This document shows, one piece after another, positions 9,728 to 21,463 of a stretch of 64,000 bases of DNA. The stretch comes from Hymenopellis radicata (Eukaryota; Basidiomycota; Agaricomycetes; Agaricales; Physalacriaceae). The stretch covers positions 1 to 64,000 of the forward strand of contig JADNRX010000092.1 in NCBI GenBank assembly GCA_015501595.1, in the 5' to 3' direction. The notes under the pieces were generated by a model, which made no database searches, was not told where the DNA came from, and was given only the letters and a program-made list of their open reading frames with translations. How positions within the stretch are numbered: the stretch's first letter is position 1; each line of letters begins with the position of its first letter. Both the position numbers and the translations under genes were made by a program.

Positions 9728-12700
9728 CTACAAATTCGTGGTCTCGGACATGCTCATGTAGCGCGAGGCGCCCGTCGCGCGATACTTCCCGACGTCCAAG
9801 ACAGTCTGCCCGAGCGGGTAGTCGTACTTGGTTGCCTTCAACCCGCTCTCTTTAACCAATCCCAATTTCCGACCCAGACTCGCCAGTTTACCAGGCTTCT
9901 GACCGCCTGGCAAGTTCGGATAGTACTTCCCGGCGATCTTGGGGTGACTGCCTTTATACGACGAGGCGACTAAACCCAATCCTACAGAAATTTCAGAACT
10001 TCACATCGCTCCAGGAAAATCCTCAACGTACCGACGAGTGCTCCCGTTTCCAACAGCCCCTGCCAATCGAAACCTGCGCCTTCGCTGCCCATACCCGGAA
10101 TCATTTCCAACAGTCCCTCGCCTGCAGCCCTTCCATGCACGGCATTATCGACAACCTGCTGAACCACGCCTAAGCCCTTATTGATCGCACCCTTCACGAC
10201 AGCGTTCGTCACTGTCGTCTGCACCCACTTGCCTACTCCCGCGGCACTTCTCGTCGTGAATGCGGCAGCGGGAAGTGCAACATCCACTGCCGCTCCAGCG
10301 CCTCCAGTCAGCGCACCGAAAACGGCTCCAAGACCCATTTGTATTCCCCACTCTTTATCAGATGCACCACCGATGTCGGCGCTGAGACCAGCGAAACCCG
10401 CACCAATGACGGCTCCAGATAACGCACCCATTGCGATGACGGCGATCGGACCAACAACGGGAATGAACATAAGAGCGGCACCCGCAACAATGAGAGCAAC
10501 ATCGATGAACCTAAAGAACTGTCAGAGATATTCGATAGAAAAGGAAGCCAGCACACCAATGCCACCAAGGCGCGTTCCCGTTCATATCGATAAAATTGAC
10601 CGGATTATTCCTCGAAAACGCATACATGTTGAAAGTCGATGGATTGATATCTTCCAAGTCCACAGGGTAGTTGTCAAGCGTCAAGAACCGTCCAATCTGA
10701 AAGTCTGGGTGAGTTGCAATGAAGTAGACAACGAGAACAACACATACCGATGGATCATAGAAGCGCGCTCCGAAGTTATAAAAGTCTTCGATCAACTCCT
10801 TGCCCGAAAACTTGTACCGCGCAAGATCATCTCCTTCAATAGTGACCTGTCCAAAGGCGTCATATTTGTACTGAGTGACGAGGCTGCCTTGGGAGTCGGA
10901 GACGGCGACGGTGCTGCCCAGATGGTCGTTGTGATAGTAATAAACCTCTGCGCTTCCTCCCTCCTCGTGTGTAAGCGAAGCTCGACGATAGCCATGAACC
11001 AAGTACGCAGCGTGCGTCTTCTTCCCCGATGAAGAGATATTAACCTCGTACGCCTGGTTGGCGTAGATCGTAACGTCGCCGTTGGCACGAGTACATTTGA
11101 TGAGGCGCCCACCAAAGTCGTATAGCATACGCGTATCGTTGACTTGAACAAGGCGGCCCTGTGAGTCGTACTTCATGGTTTTCATCGCTGCACCTGAACT
11201 GTCCAGCTTCTCCAGGATGTTCCCGTCGTTCGAATAGGTGAAGGAGAATTCGGTACCACCGTCCGGGTTCTTGACGCTAGAGAGCTTCCAACCCTGGTTG
11301 ACGAAGAGCTTGCCATCCTTTTCTGACAAGTTGCCGGAAGCGTCGTAAGCATACTCTTGAGGAACGATATCTCGGGCATTGGGATCGCTGATCATAGACT
11401 GTGTCAGTTGCCCTAGAAAACGGATGGTGTTTTTAATAAAGGACAAAAGGAAAAGACATATAACTTACCCGATACATCATACTGGAACGAGACACTGGCG
11501 GACGTGTCGCCGTTATGTACACGCTGATAGTCGTTGATCCTGTCGAACTCATCAATCCTCCACTCCTGAAGGTGCACACCCTGGGTGCCTTTAGAAAGCG
11601 CGATACTCGAGATAGCACCATTCGCGTATATCGAAGACAGCGAAGATAGACCGTTCCCGAAGTCACACGCCAAAGGCCGACCGAAGACGTCTTCGTAGCG
11701 GCTAAGCGCGACAGTGGCTTTGACGGTACTGCCCGCGTCTGCGAGTTCAACACGAGAGACAGACTCGCCATCAGCGAACAACGCTCGGTTGAGAGTGCTA
11801 CCATCTGGATTGACAATGGAGAGGAGCTGGCCAAGAGGTGACCATTCATACGACGTCGTGTAACTCTGACCATCGACCTGTAGTGCGTCCTTGGTGAGCT
11901 GGCCGCGGATATCATAGTTGTAAATGTGTGAGACACCAGTCGACTCCGACGTGACAGACATTAGGCGCCCCTTTGCGTAATCGCTGCCGGTGTCATAGGT
12001 GTAAGTCAATTTCTTCTCGTCTGGAGATACCATGGAAATGGGGCGCTTGGCCAAGTCGTATGTCACGACATTCGTCTCTCCAGTGATCACGTTCTGAACA
12101 GTACTGAGAGAGTTATCGTCGTCGTAAATGAGGGAAGCATGGTTGATGTCCTTTTTCGTTCCATTCTCGTCCTGAGAAATGCGACGTTCGATGAGGCGAG
12201 AGAGACCATCCCAAGACAGGGCCAGTTGAACGCCGTTGGGGTCCTGGATGTTGAAGGGACGTCCCAAGCCATCGAAAGCTGTCTCAACCTGCTGACCAAG
12301 CTCATCGCTCGAGGCGACGACATACGGCGTCAGCAGATTATCGACGGAAGGCTTGTCTGCATTGGGAAGATACAGGGTTTGCTGCGAGGACGTTTTCGTG
12401 ACACCGCCGGTCGAAGAAGTCTTCACAGACTCGGACAGACCAGAAGCAAATGAGTACTGGGTGGTGACGGTCGTGGATGGGAGGTCGGAGGAGGAAGGAG
12501 GAATGACCTCTTGCACAATGCGAGAGCGCGCATCGTAAGTGTACTGCGAGAATTCAGGCGACGCGCTGGCAAAGTAGTCCCGGGAAATAGCCGTCGTACG
12601 ACCAGCACCGTCATATTCCGTATCGCTACAAATGATGTCTGTTGCGTCCGGCCTAGGACGTTCAGTCCGCCAGACCTTCTCCAGCCCATCTACATACTCC

Positions 12701-15700
12701 ACGGTCCTAAACCATTCGTCCTGATCCCAGGCAGTCCTGGAGTCAGTGACGTGCGCGAACTGGTTGTCCTCGAACAAATAGGACTCGGTCTTGATGAGTG
12801 TCTTGCTCGCATTCGCGTCCTCCTGATAAGTGTCCTGCAAGCGCCCGAGGACATCATAAGTGAAGGATGTCGAACTACCGTTGGCGTCGGTGAATGACGA
12901 CGGTTTCCCGTTCTCGAGACTGTAAGTAGTAGTCTCCGTGAGGGAGTCCCCGTTGGTGGAAACCAGGGTCGTGGAGGAGGTGATGTTTGAGTAAGTGTCA
13001 TCATACACGAACCGGCGCTGAGCCGGACCAGGCCCATGAATGACTGTCTCGTTCCCAGCCGCATCATACTCCGTGGTCCGCGTCGACCACTCACTGTCCT
13101 TCACCCAAGCCTTCATCTCTTTGGGCGACTGTGTCGCGGAGATGTACGCGAACTGGCTATCTTTCAGAACAGTCCCAGAAGCCTGTTTTATGACCTCTCG
13201 AGTCTTGTTCCCGATGACCCAAGACGAATCGGTGGCATTGTCGTAGGTGGACGAGATGGTGAGAGCCGGGGCACCGACTTCGGGGGAGACAATAGTGAGC
13301 TCGGTGATGTTGCCAAAGGCATCATATGTATAGGCTGCATTGGCGGTATACGCTTTCGCGCCACCCTCGTAGTAGACTTCGCTGAGGCCAGACAACTGGA
13401 TCGAATGATTGCGGTTGGCTATGGCGGCGTTCAAGATATCGTTCCAGGTGTATTCACGCGTTTGCAGCATGTCGCCCGTCTTCGCCGTGGTCTCCGTCCT
13501 ATCCGCCTGCCCAATGAATGGGAACTTCTGAAGATACCAAGTCGACTCAGAGGTACCAAGAACCGTCGAAGACTTGGTTAGCTTCTCGAACCCCAGCCAA
13601 CCGCGCCCATCATACTCGAACCTCGCATTCCGATATGTATAACCGGTCTGCTCCTTCACCGCGGCGTTGGCAGCATATGGGGTGCTAACGACGCCCTTCA
13701 CCACCCACGATGGGAAGTAAACAATCTCCGACCGAGTATGACTCGTATTGGAAACTGTGGAAGAAGAAAGATTGGCGACGGAGGAAATGTTACGCGCCAT
13801 GGCGTTAGACGCAGCGACTGGGACACTCGAGACACCCGAGTCAGTCTCGTATGTCGTGTCGTCACTAAGGGGAGCGAAGGTGACATCGATGCGCGCTCCC
13901 AGTCCGTTGACATACCCACTGAGGAAATCAACGGGCTGGGAGGAAGCGCAGGGCATAGCTCTGATGTTGAACTTGCCCTGTACCTGAGTGTTCAAGAGCA
14001 AATCTGTGCGCCCTATCCCTCGGAAATCTCCCCAGGTGGCGGAAAGGTAGGAAGGGCCCTGGCGGAACACCATCGATCACATCAAATGACCCATCGCGAT
14101 ACCTGAGCATATAGATATTGGTACGAGGCGGGCTCGCGTTGGGCATATTGAATGTATTGATGATGTCGAGAGTATTCGTAGAGGAAGTGCGCGTAACGCC
14201 GAGATTACCGTCGTACAGAACGTCGGTTTCAATGGCGGACGGCGAGGGAAGAAGAGTGCGACCGTCACTGCGAAGAACTTGAAGGACAAGGTGTGAATTA
14301 AGAGTCTTCTTAGAGGCAACAAGGAGACTGGTCTTGCCGTCTTCATCGATGGAGTAGGGAACGAAAGTCGTGCTCTCGCTCCAAGCAATGCTTTCTCCTG
14401 CCTGCGCAAGTGCATCGTTGGGCTGGTACGTGAGTGTTCCGTCCAGGGATTCAAGGAAGGAGATGTAGCAGTACTGTCTCCCATCCTTGGTCTTGGGCGT
14501 CAAGATGAACACATCCTCCTCCCTAGAAACTAATCAACTTCCGATACTAAGATATATATGAATGCAATAAACCTACCCGTTACCAGTCAGATCCCCGACG
14601 ACGACTCTCATATCGTCAATGGCTACGTTCGTAGGGCCATCGGCAGCATCCTTCGCTGTAAAGCCCTTACCGTCGGAAACAAATTGCACAAATTTGATGT
14701 TCGAGCCGCCCACGCGGGAGATATAAATCAGACCAATATGACCATTTCCCTAAACCGCCGTCAAGACCTCTGAAAAGCTTGAACGGGAAGCGACCAACCT
14801 CGAAATCACCACATCTAAAAAAGCCGTCCGTTGATTGCGGGGTGAACGTCAAGGAGGGCTGAGCTTGGAATCCGGTTGCAGTCGAAAGGAGGACAGTGAT
14901 CGTGTAAACACTGCCGCCCAACGAAATATGAACCTGCGAAAATGACCCCAATGAGAAAACAAGTCAATAAGACAAGAAAATTATAATACCAAGTCGGTGG
15001 TTCCGTCTCCGTCAACGTCCAAGGGAAACAGTGCGACATGATACGGCAAATCGGAGAACACAGAGTCCGGCGTAGGAGGGAGTTGACCACCCGCTCCGAC
15101 TTTATGGCTAGCGATCCTGGTGCGTGACATGCCGCCTACTGACACCATCGACGCCAAAACGACGTCACTCTTGCCTGTCGCATTGATATCCATAGATAGA
15201 ATGTCGACATCAGCGCCCAGGTACTCAAGAGTGCTCTCCGCCGCGGGCTCGTCGAATACAGCAGGACTACCGTTCACCCAGTCGAACTGAAGCGGGCGAA
15301 CTGAGGCGCCAGAGGGATCGACGAGGGTTAAGGATGCAACACGGCTAACGCCGGTGAGAGGTGCCGCGTCAAACGCAAGCAAATGCTTGTGAACGAGATT
15401 GTTGCGGACAAGTGAGGAGATGGACTTGAGGCGCTGGTCAATACGGATCAACGAGCCGCCAACGTACTTAGTCGATATGTCAGGACGAGATTCGTATTCA
15501 AACGTAATTTGGCGCTGGTGAGCCATGCTGAGGGTCTGATTACCGCCATAGGCGATCTCGTTTAGATAGAAGGAGCCGTTCGTAGTGTCGTTGGTGTACT
15601 TGTACGAGATGTAATTGGAGAAGGCGTCGGAGTATTGAGAAACTGCCCAGACACGGGTCGCGTCTTGGCCGACAGCCTTGATGTTAGAGTCCTGAAAGAA

Positions 15701-16220
15701 TGTTTTTTAATATGCCGACTCAATACTTAAGATAAAGGGATACGAACGGCAGTAGTTCCAAAGACACGCGTGCTCCCGTCTGGGAGATATTCGGTCCACG
15801 AAGTCGGGTTCTCTGGGTCGCCTGAGGCGACAAGCTTGGACCATTGTTCCATTTCAAAGCGATATTCGGAACCACTGATATAAACGAGACGTTGACCGTC
15901 GAGGGAGAATCGGTCATTTTTGTCGTAATTGACGACACCTACCTCGACGCGTTAAATGATATAGTGATAGTGCAAGTAGAGTACTGACCTCGATAACCGT
16001 CTTGAGCTTTGGTTGCCGCGACGCGTTCAATCATTGACGCGCCTCGCAGGGCCCATCCCATGCCAACCGTGGATGCGGTGATGGCAGCAGAATGGTACGA
16101 GAGCGAGAGTTTGGGAGCCATTTTGGCGGGAGGGACTTGCAAAGGGATATCAATAGCAAGAGAGCCATTCGAGTCCACAGAGTGCGAAACGGGAAGCGTT
16201 CCAACGATAGTGGACGCCAT
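9728..16220 (-). CDS. Tc-toxin TcB-TcC-like / Rhs-repeat protein with fungal introns
   Basis: Ten exons fit the minus strand: 16220-15989, 15938-15748, 15691-14990, 14933-14799, 14749-14577, 14522-11469, 11412-10748, 10696-10557, 10510-10032 and 9981-9728. All introns are 46-58 bp with GT...AG ends and correct phase. The product is about 2000 residues. In order it has an SpvB-type N-terminus (residues 1 to about 300, with GMGWALRGASMIERV and DGYRG), FG-GAP/VCBS metal-binding repeats (DVDGDGTTDLV and GNGHIGLIYI), a long stretch of Rhs/YD repeats, and the Rhs core (YKFSGKEL, FGARFYDPS, GRFLTLD, RNNPVNFIDMNG). A Gly/Ala-rich region and a basic tail follow. In bacterial Tc toxins, B and C form a hollow shell that encloses the C-terminal effector. 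I see no signal peptide. One frame change lies in exon 6 near 14040-14090, so this may be a pseudogene or carry a sequence error. Confidence 0.9.
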
Positions 16221-17265
16221 CTCGAGAAATGTTGCAGTTTCAGGACTCAGGATTGCATCTTAATAACTTCACGACTCCAACTTGAACGGCGAAGGTTTGA
16301 CATCGCAAATGGTCCGTAAATAGAGATTCTAATACGAAGAGAACAAGTCAGCGAATCCTTATCAGAATGAACGCCAGATGACGAACCGGGTGATCTACGT
16401 GCGAACGTGCACCGTACGTAGGTGACCGGTGTTTGGAAGGCCCTGTGGCGTTTGTCCCCAACTTGCAAGGGATCAGATGAGAAATAAAGACAAGATACTC
16501 GGGACCACCGGTATCGATAGGGCCGAACTTGTCATAAATCGGCGCTACTAGTACTAAATCCTTGGCGGCGGAAGCAATAGCGGACAACACAAGTCGGCGG
16601 TGGCGCAAGTATACTTCCAGGTTTCTGGGAAAACACGCAGACGTCTTGGCAAAGCATGATTCTCTGCTAACTTCAATTTTTGTTATTAACATTACCAAGA
16701 TTGGAAGGGAGGGCAGGGTACATTGTTCCTAGAGGAATTACGCGGCGAGAGGGCGATCGTGGAAGCACTGAGTGATGTCAAAGAAAGGACGAAGGTGAAC
16801 TATAAGAAAAAGCATACAGTTGCTCCATGACCAGAGTTGAGCTGACAGGCCTGAGCGGGCCAAGCTGGTGCGAGTCGCCCAGGAGTCCAGCGAGCCAATC
16901 CGTCCTGGGTGTAAGCCACCGTGAGTCCGCCGTCCTCTTGCACATCAGGGCGTTACTGTCGGTAGAAAGGCGCAATCTACAAGTTCAGCGTTATTTTAGA
17001 CGTCTGTAGGCCATCGCTGAGGGCTGTCGCGGCGGGAAGGCGGGCGTAATGGCGGGAGGAAAGGAGTGCGAGCGGAAGGACCAGGGAAGGACCGGGACGC
17101 GTCCTAGAATGGCAATGTTCCCACGGATATTCGTGGCACGTGCGTGAGGCTTGTCTCCCACGTCTATTGTTAGGCTCCAGCATTGTGCGTTCACGAGACA
17201 GTTCGCCACAATTCGAGCCTTCGCTTGCCAGGCTATCTCCCACTCTTCCAACATCCTTGTGACTT
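16221..17265. other. Intergenic region upstream of the Rhs-type gene
   Basis: No gene is supported. Short frames on both strands have no recognisable domain and no plausible splice. The region separates the start of the Rhs-type gene (16220, minus) from the Vps62-like gene at 17916 (plus), so both promoters should lie between them. I found no clear TATA box within 100 bp of 16220. Confidence 0.5.
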
Positions 17266-17536
17266 GTTGGAATTCTACGCGGCTATTGAAAGTCTAAGAT
17301 GCTTTTTCCATGACCTAAATTCTGGGGTATTAACAAAAACGATCTTCCAGGGTCCCTCTACATCGTCACGCTCTGGCGAGTGAATTGGTGTATTAACGGA
17401 TATACTAGCGTTGGAATTCTACACGGCTATTGACAGCCTAAGATGCTTTATTCGATGCTCTAAAATCTGGGGTATCAATAAAAGCTGTCTTTCAGGCTTC
17501 CTCTACACCGTCACACTTCGGGCGAGTGAATTGGTG
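17266..17536. repeat. Imperfect tandem repeat, two units of about 130 bp at 144-bp spacing
   Basis: Unit 1 (17266-17390) and unit 2 (17410-17536) both begin with gttggaattctac, contain ctaagatgctttt/attc and tctggggtat, and end with gcgagtgaattggtg. They differ by scattered substitutions. The repeat ends about 380 bp before the ATG of the Vps62-like gene at 17916, so it may lie in its promoter region. Confidence 0.85.
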
Positions 17537-17915
17537 GATGCTACGTAGCGTGTATATTGCTCCATCAGAGCCCGCATACAGATGTCAACGTTGCTCGCTT
17601 ACCCCACAGTCATGAGATGGGCTCTACGTTCTTGTCCGCGGTGCGCGCCCTCCATGATGCAGCTTTGCGTATTGGAAAGGCCTCGTGGCTCACAATTCAC
17701 GCGCCGAGTCCTTCAAAATCAGTGGGCATGATGTGTATTCCTTTCGTACCCTGAAATCTAACCATTTGAAGCTATAGGGGTCATTCATTCTAACTTAACA
17801 GTGGGACTTTGCGCGCTTTCGACGCGTTTCTCGAAGGGCCTTGACTTGTGTATTAAAGGCCACTTTTTCTCTCCGGGTTAATCCAGCTCCCAGCTACATC
17901 TTATTTCGTACCAAT

Positions 17916-18568
17916 ATGCCTTCTGTCAGCGCGCACACCGCTCTCGTCTTCAAACACGTAAAGTTCACCAAGAAAATGGCCGACGACTCTGGCTCCGGCG
18001 CAAAGACTGATCTTGCGAGCTGGAGTCTCGACGGTACGTCCTTTCTCCTCCACTTTCTCGCTCATATCTCAAACACGACTTTGCAGTCCCTGAAGGATGG
18101 TTCACTCTCGGCCAAAGCCCGAGCTCCAAATACGACCAAGCCCCGACGAGCATCATCGTGAACCCGCTCGACGGAGACGCGCTCGGGGACGTCGCGAAGT
18201 GGGAGAAAGTCTGGGACGACGCTGGCTCCGGCAAGCCGCGCGACTACTCCCTCTGGCGCGGCGTTGCAGCCAACGACAACTACCTCGTCATCGGTGGGAT
18301 CTTCAGCACCAACCAAGGTTACGCTCCACCCACTGAGGAACAGGCGCGCGGCATCAGATCCATCCGCAAGGATCTCGTAGTTATGGACACTTCCGTCCTG
18401 GTCTGGAACGACGCTGGATCCAAGGCGAGGGAGGATGGGTCTGTGTGGAAGACGATCGGGTCTAGCGGAGTCGCCGTCGACGCGTTGATTCCTGTCGGAA
18501 GTCATAATGCGCCTTTCTGGGAGCAGACGTACTCCTTGAACACGTATAAGGTCGTCGAGGTCAACTGA
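17916..18568 (+). CDS. Vps62-like protein, intact copy
   Basis: Exons 17916-18033 and 18087-18568, joined by a 53-bp intron in the family position, give 199 residues in one clean frame. The order of motifs is FKHVKFTKKMADDSGSG, EGWFTLGQ, VWDDAGSGKPRDYSLWRG, YLVIGGIFSTNQGY, RSIRKDLVV and LVWNDAGSKA. The acidic-Gly motif D-x-GS occurs three times, as expected for this repeat-based fold. It has no signal peptide or membrane segment. This copy lies in the unique centre of inverted repeat 1 and is more divergent than the arm copies. It is one of three copies with no visible lesion. Confidence 0.88.
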
Positions 18569-19012
18569 TTTCATGTCCGAGGTCAATTCGTTTTTCTCTT
18601 TAGATCTTGATAGTCTTGACGTTCGCCAACACAGGTGAAATTTCACGGCGTTGAGAAGTTCGTCTGTCCAATTTGTACTATATGGTCCCCCCTTGAGTCA
18701 GAATCAATTGTAACTGTTGTGTTCGAAGTTCATTGTGAATTGGAGTGAACGGTCCGTCACATGCAGCCCCAAATGCGTACCATTAGGAATGTCAATGCCC
18801 GGCGCATGAATGATTGTTCTTAACCACTGATTACTTTCGGGGTAGAGCAGCGACGACTACGTGCTATGGCGAGCGTTTTCTTCAATTCCACATTGCACTC
18901 GACGCTCATTGAAAATAGGGAGATTCAAACAATAATCGTAACAGTATTCAATCATTCACAAAGTACAAAAGGTTGCATGGAGTCGAAGAATAGAACTCAT
19001 ATGAAACGATCG
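18569..19012. other. Intergenic, convergent 3' ends
   Basis: This gap lies between the 3' ends of two convergent Vps62-like genes. Only short unsupported frames are visible, with no repeat or RNA structure that I can support. Confidence 0.5.
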
Positions 19013-19834
19013 TCATTTGCTACCAACAACATCCTTCTTCTGCGAGTGGACGGCCTCGGGAATGGTGGATTTGCCCTTTGGGAGGATCAGAAATACCATT
19101 CCCAACTTCGTACGAGAAAACCTTACCGTAGCACTGGCCCTGTTCCAGCTCCATTCTCCGGGCATCTCCAGCGTCTGGTTGGGGTCCAACGAGAATGATT
19201 CATCCCTTGGTGGTGCGCTATGCGAATACCTAGGAATCAACGCCCACGGGGAAGGCCCCGACCGACCGTACGTCTTCCAAACCGAACCGTCCTTGGAAGC
19301 ATGGGTACCAGTGTCGTTCCAGACTTGGAACGTATCGTCCATGACCAACAGATTCCTCCTAATCGCCTTAATACCACGCTTTTGCTCGGAATTGGGCTCC
19401 GCCCAGCCAGGGTTGGTACTGAATATGCCCCCAACGACGACGTAGTCCTCGTTGGGAGGAATACCGCGCCAGAGGGCAAAGTCCGTACCCTTGTGAGAGC
19501 CAGCGTCGTCCCATACGCGCTCCCAGCCCACGACATCCTTGAGAGCGTCGGGTTCGAGTGCGTGGACGATGATGCCGAAAGGAGCATGGCTCCAGTTGGA
19601 CTCTGCGCCTTGCCCTAGGTAGTACCAGTCGGTATCAACTGCCAATGTACGATCAGCATTGAGAACAAAGATTGAAACGTCCAACATACGGTTGGGGCGC
19701 CACACAGAAAGGTCCGTGTTCGCGCCTGAACCAGAGTCGGTGGTCATCTTGTTCACGAATGTAACATATTTATAGGCCAAGGCGGCGGTGGGAACGCTCT
19801 GAGGCCGAGCCTCGTCGACGGCGGCGGTTTGCAT
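19013..19834 (-). CDS. Vps62-like protein, intact copy
   Basis: Exon 1 is 19834-19690 and exon 2 is 19638-19013, with a 51-bp intron in the family position, giving 256 residues if no further intron is removed. Motifs run LAYKYVTFVNKM, DSGSGANTDLSVW, DWYYLGQG, ERVWDDAGSHKGTDFALWRG, EDYVVVGGIFSTNPGW, GIKAIRRNLLV and FQVWNDTGTHASKDGSVWK. The last 50 residues are not conserved. A gtaaggt donor near 19134 with an acceptor about 60 bp later suggests a small third exon ending in the same TGA. The copy at 35990-36728 is its closest relative and is decayed. Confidence 0.87.
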   Translation of the reverse strand: MQTAAVDEARPQSVPTAALAYKYVTFVNKMTTDSGSGANTDLSVWRPNRMLDVSIFVLNADRTLAVDTDWYYLGQGAESNWSHAPFGIIVHALEPDALKDVVGWERVWDDAGSHKGTDFALWRGIPPNEDYVVVGGIFSTNPGWAEPNSEQKRGIKAIRRNLLVMDDTFQVWNDTGTHASKDGSVWKTYGRSGPSPWALIPRYSHSAPPRDESFSLDPNQTLEMPGEWSWNRASATVRFSRTKLGMVFLILPKGKSTIPEAVHSQKKDVVGSK

Positions 19835-20593
19835 GGCTGTATGGCTGAATCTGAATTGATGATTAGAGGCAGAACGTTAACTTGAAGTTATGATGCCACT
19901 CACCTGTCATAACATTTATACCACCGCGCTAAGGGCTGCGACTCGAATTGTTGCTGACAGCTTTTCAAACTCAACCGACTCACGAGACCTTCTCGCCGAT
20001 TCCGTCGCAGAAAGAATGAACTCACTGATCTATACACGGAACGGCCCCACTAAACTGCGGTAACGACGTAGCTGCTGAGGTCAAGAGGGAGGGCATCTTA
20101 CGAACGTGTCCCAAGATCTTGATAGTCGCGACAAAGACTCGGAGTGGGAGGGGCCGCAACGCTCTATAGCCTCTATGTATGGAGGACGTAGTGATCACGA
20201 AGGACACGTAAAACGCGTATTCAGTGGAACGTCGATGAATAGCGCGGGGTTGGCCAGCTTGAATGTTCGCGTCCGATTTTCGGCCGGTGGTCGTTACCTC
20301 CGTCATTGACCACACCAGAATAAAGCACATCGAGTTAAACATATAGTGTTAGACGTCACCAGTAGTCCATCGGCTAAGAGCGAGCTTCATGGTTGACAAG
20401 ATGGCAAGAGCGAAGTTTGGTTACGCCACGTGAATTCAAACTCCGCATGTCAGGCGAAGGCAACGCGAAGAGCACGCACTGTTCATGAGACCAGCTTACT
20501 TATAACAGATTTGAATCAGAGTTGTGAAGAAAATAACAATCCTAGGTGACTACAGAAATCGATTCAGAAGCAAACATGTCCACAGGATGGTAC
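19835..20593. other. Intergenic
   Basis: No supported gene. Apart from the TATA box noted separately, I see only short frames without recognisable features. Confidence 0.5.
19913..19921 (-). promoter_or_regulatory. Candidate TATA box
   Basis: A tataaat string on the minus strand lies about 80 bp before the ATG at 19834. The spacing matches the tata string before the paralogue at 3580. Confidence 0.45.
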
Positions 20594-20670
20594 TACAAAG
20601 TCCCAACAAAGTCCAAACAAAGTCCAAACAAAGTCCCAACAAAGTCCAACAAAGTCCCTCAAAAGATCCC
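20594..20670. repeat. Short tandem repeat of about 11 bp (caaagtcc core)
   Basis: The core caaagtcc recurs about six times, spaced 9-12 bp apart with variable A and C runs. It begins at 20594 and fades at 20670. It sits just beyond the stop codon of the HSF-type gene on the minus strand, so it would lie in that gene's 3' untranslated or flanking region. Confidence 0.85.
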
Positions 20671-20704
20671 TATATAGCTGGCGCTAACCAAAGTCCGACT
20701 GCTC

Positions 20705-21463
20705 CTAATACATGAATTCGAACGATTGGGACTCCTCCGATTGGTAAGGGAATTGCGGTTGGACGGACTGTGCCATGTATGTCAAGAATTGCTCTCGCCG
20801 CCCAAACGTATGGCGGATGTCCGCCAGTAGGCCGTCCATTTCCTGCGAATGAGCATGCAGGTTCTCAAGGCGAGGTGCAAGCTCAGCCTGAGCTCTGGTC
20901 AGACGCCCTACACTTTCGAAGAGGTGAACCTGATCTTCGGCCGAGACTGGGGTATGAATGTTGGAACCCACAGGTTCCTGAGACTTGGAGTGCTCTGTAC
21001 GGATAAGCGCAAGCGCTCCGGGACGATAGAAGTTGAAACTAGGATGAATGTATGCGGAGCTGGAGGGAGGCTGACGACGATTTAGTATACGCCACCAATC
21101 GGGTAAACGCAATTCACCATTTCAGGAGGATAACACCTCTGAAAGCCGTACTTGTGCAGTTGCCGGACGAAGGACAAGTACATTGTACACCTGAAATATC
21201 GAGGTATAACGCGATGAAGGAACTGGTCAGCGTCCTAGAGACATTATCAGACTGCGAAGCCTAGCGAACACGTAAGTACCCACATGGACGACAAAGCAAT
21301 CTCCCGACGAATTCCAAGAGATGATATTGCTGTTATTCGGGTCCCCTACGATTCTACGGCTCTGTGAGAAAAGCCTTTCAAGCCTGAGCACCGAGAGGAC
21401 GTACTTCCACAACGTAGCTATGAAGTTGGAAGGTAGAGGCGCCGGAATTGCTTGAGATGCCAT
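20705..21463 (-). CDS. HSF-type DNA-binding protein
   Basis: Four exons (21463-21405, 21353-21284, 21234-21137, 21059-20705) splice into 193 residues with every phase correct. The N-terminal part is a heat-shock-factor-type winged helix. It has PSNFIATLWKIVGDP, then NSNIISWNSSGDCFVVH, then VIPRYF, and the highly typical SFVRQLHKYGFQ recognition helix, followed by an HPSFNFYRPG segment equivalent to the HP-x-F-x-RG end of the domain. The remaining 90 residues contain a possible coiled coil (LTRAQAELAPRLENLHAHSQ), as in the HSF trimerisation region, and a Gln/Ser-rich tail. It is shorter than yeast Hsf1 or Skn7 and resembles the small HSF-type regulators that are numerous in Agaricomycetes. It probably binds nGAAn-type sites in the nucleus; no target is apparent. 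Confidence 0.92.

Noticed and set aside
10697..10747. Hydrophobic stretch inside the Rhs core that could be read as a membrane segment
   Set aside because: It is an in-frame read-through of an intron with gtatgtg and tttcag ends. Removing it joins two halves of the conserved core.
10181..11032. 283-codon plus-strand frame
   Set aside because: It is antisense to the Rhs core and C-terminal exons of the minus-strand gene, whose motifs are unmistakable.
13036..13581. 181-codon plus-strand frame
   Set aside because: Shadow of the Rhs repeat exon. Its composition follows the complement of YD-repeat codons.
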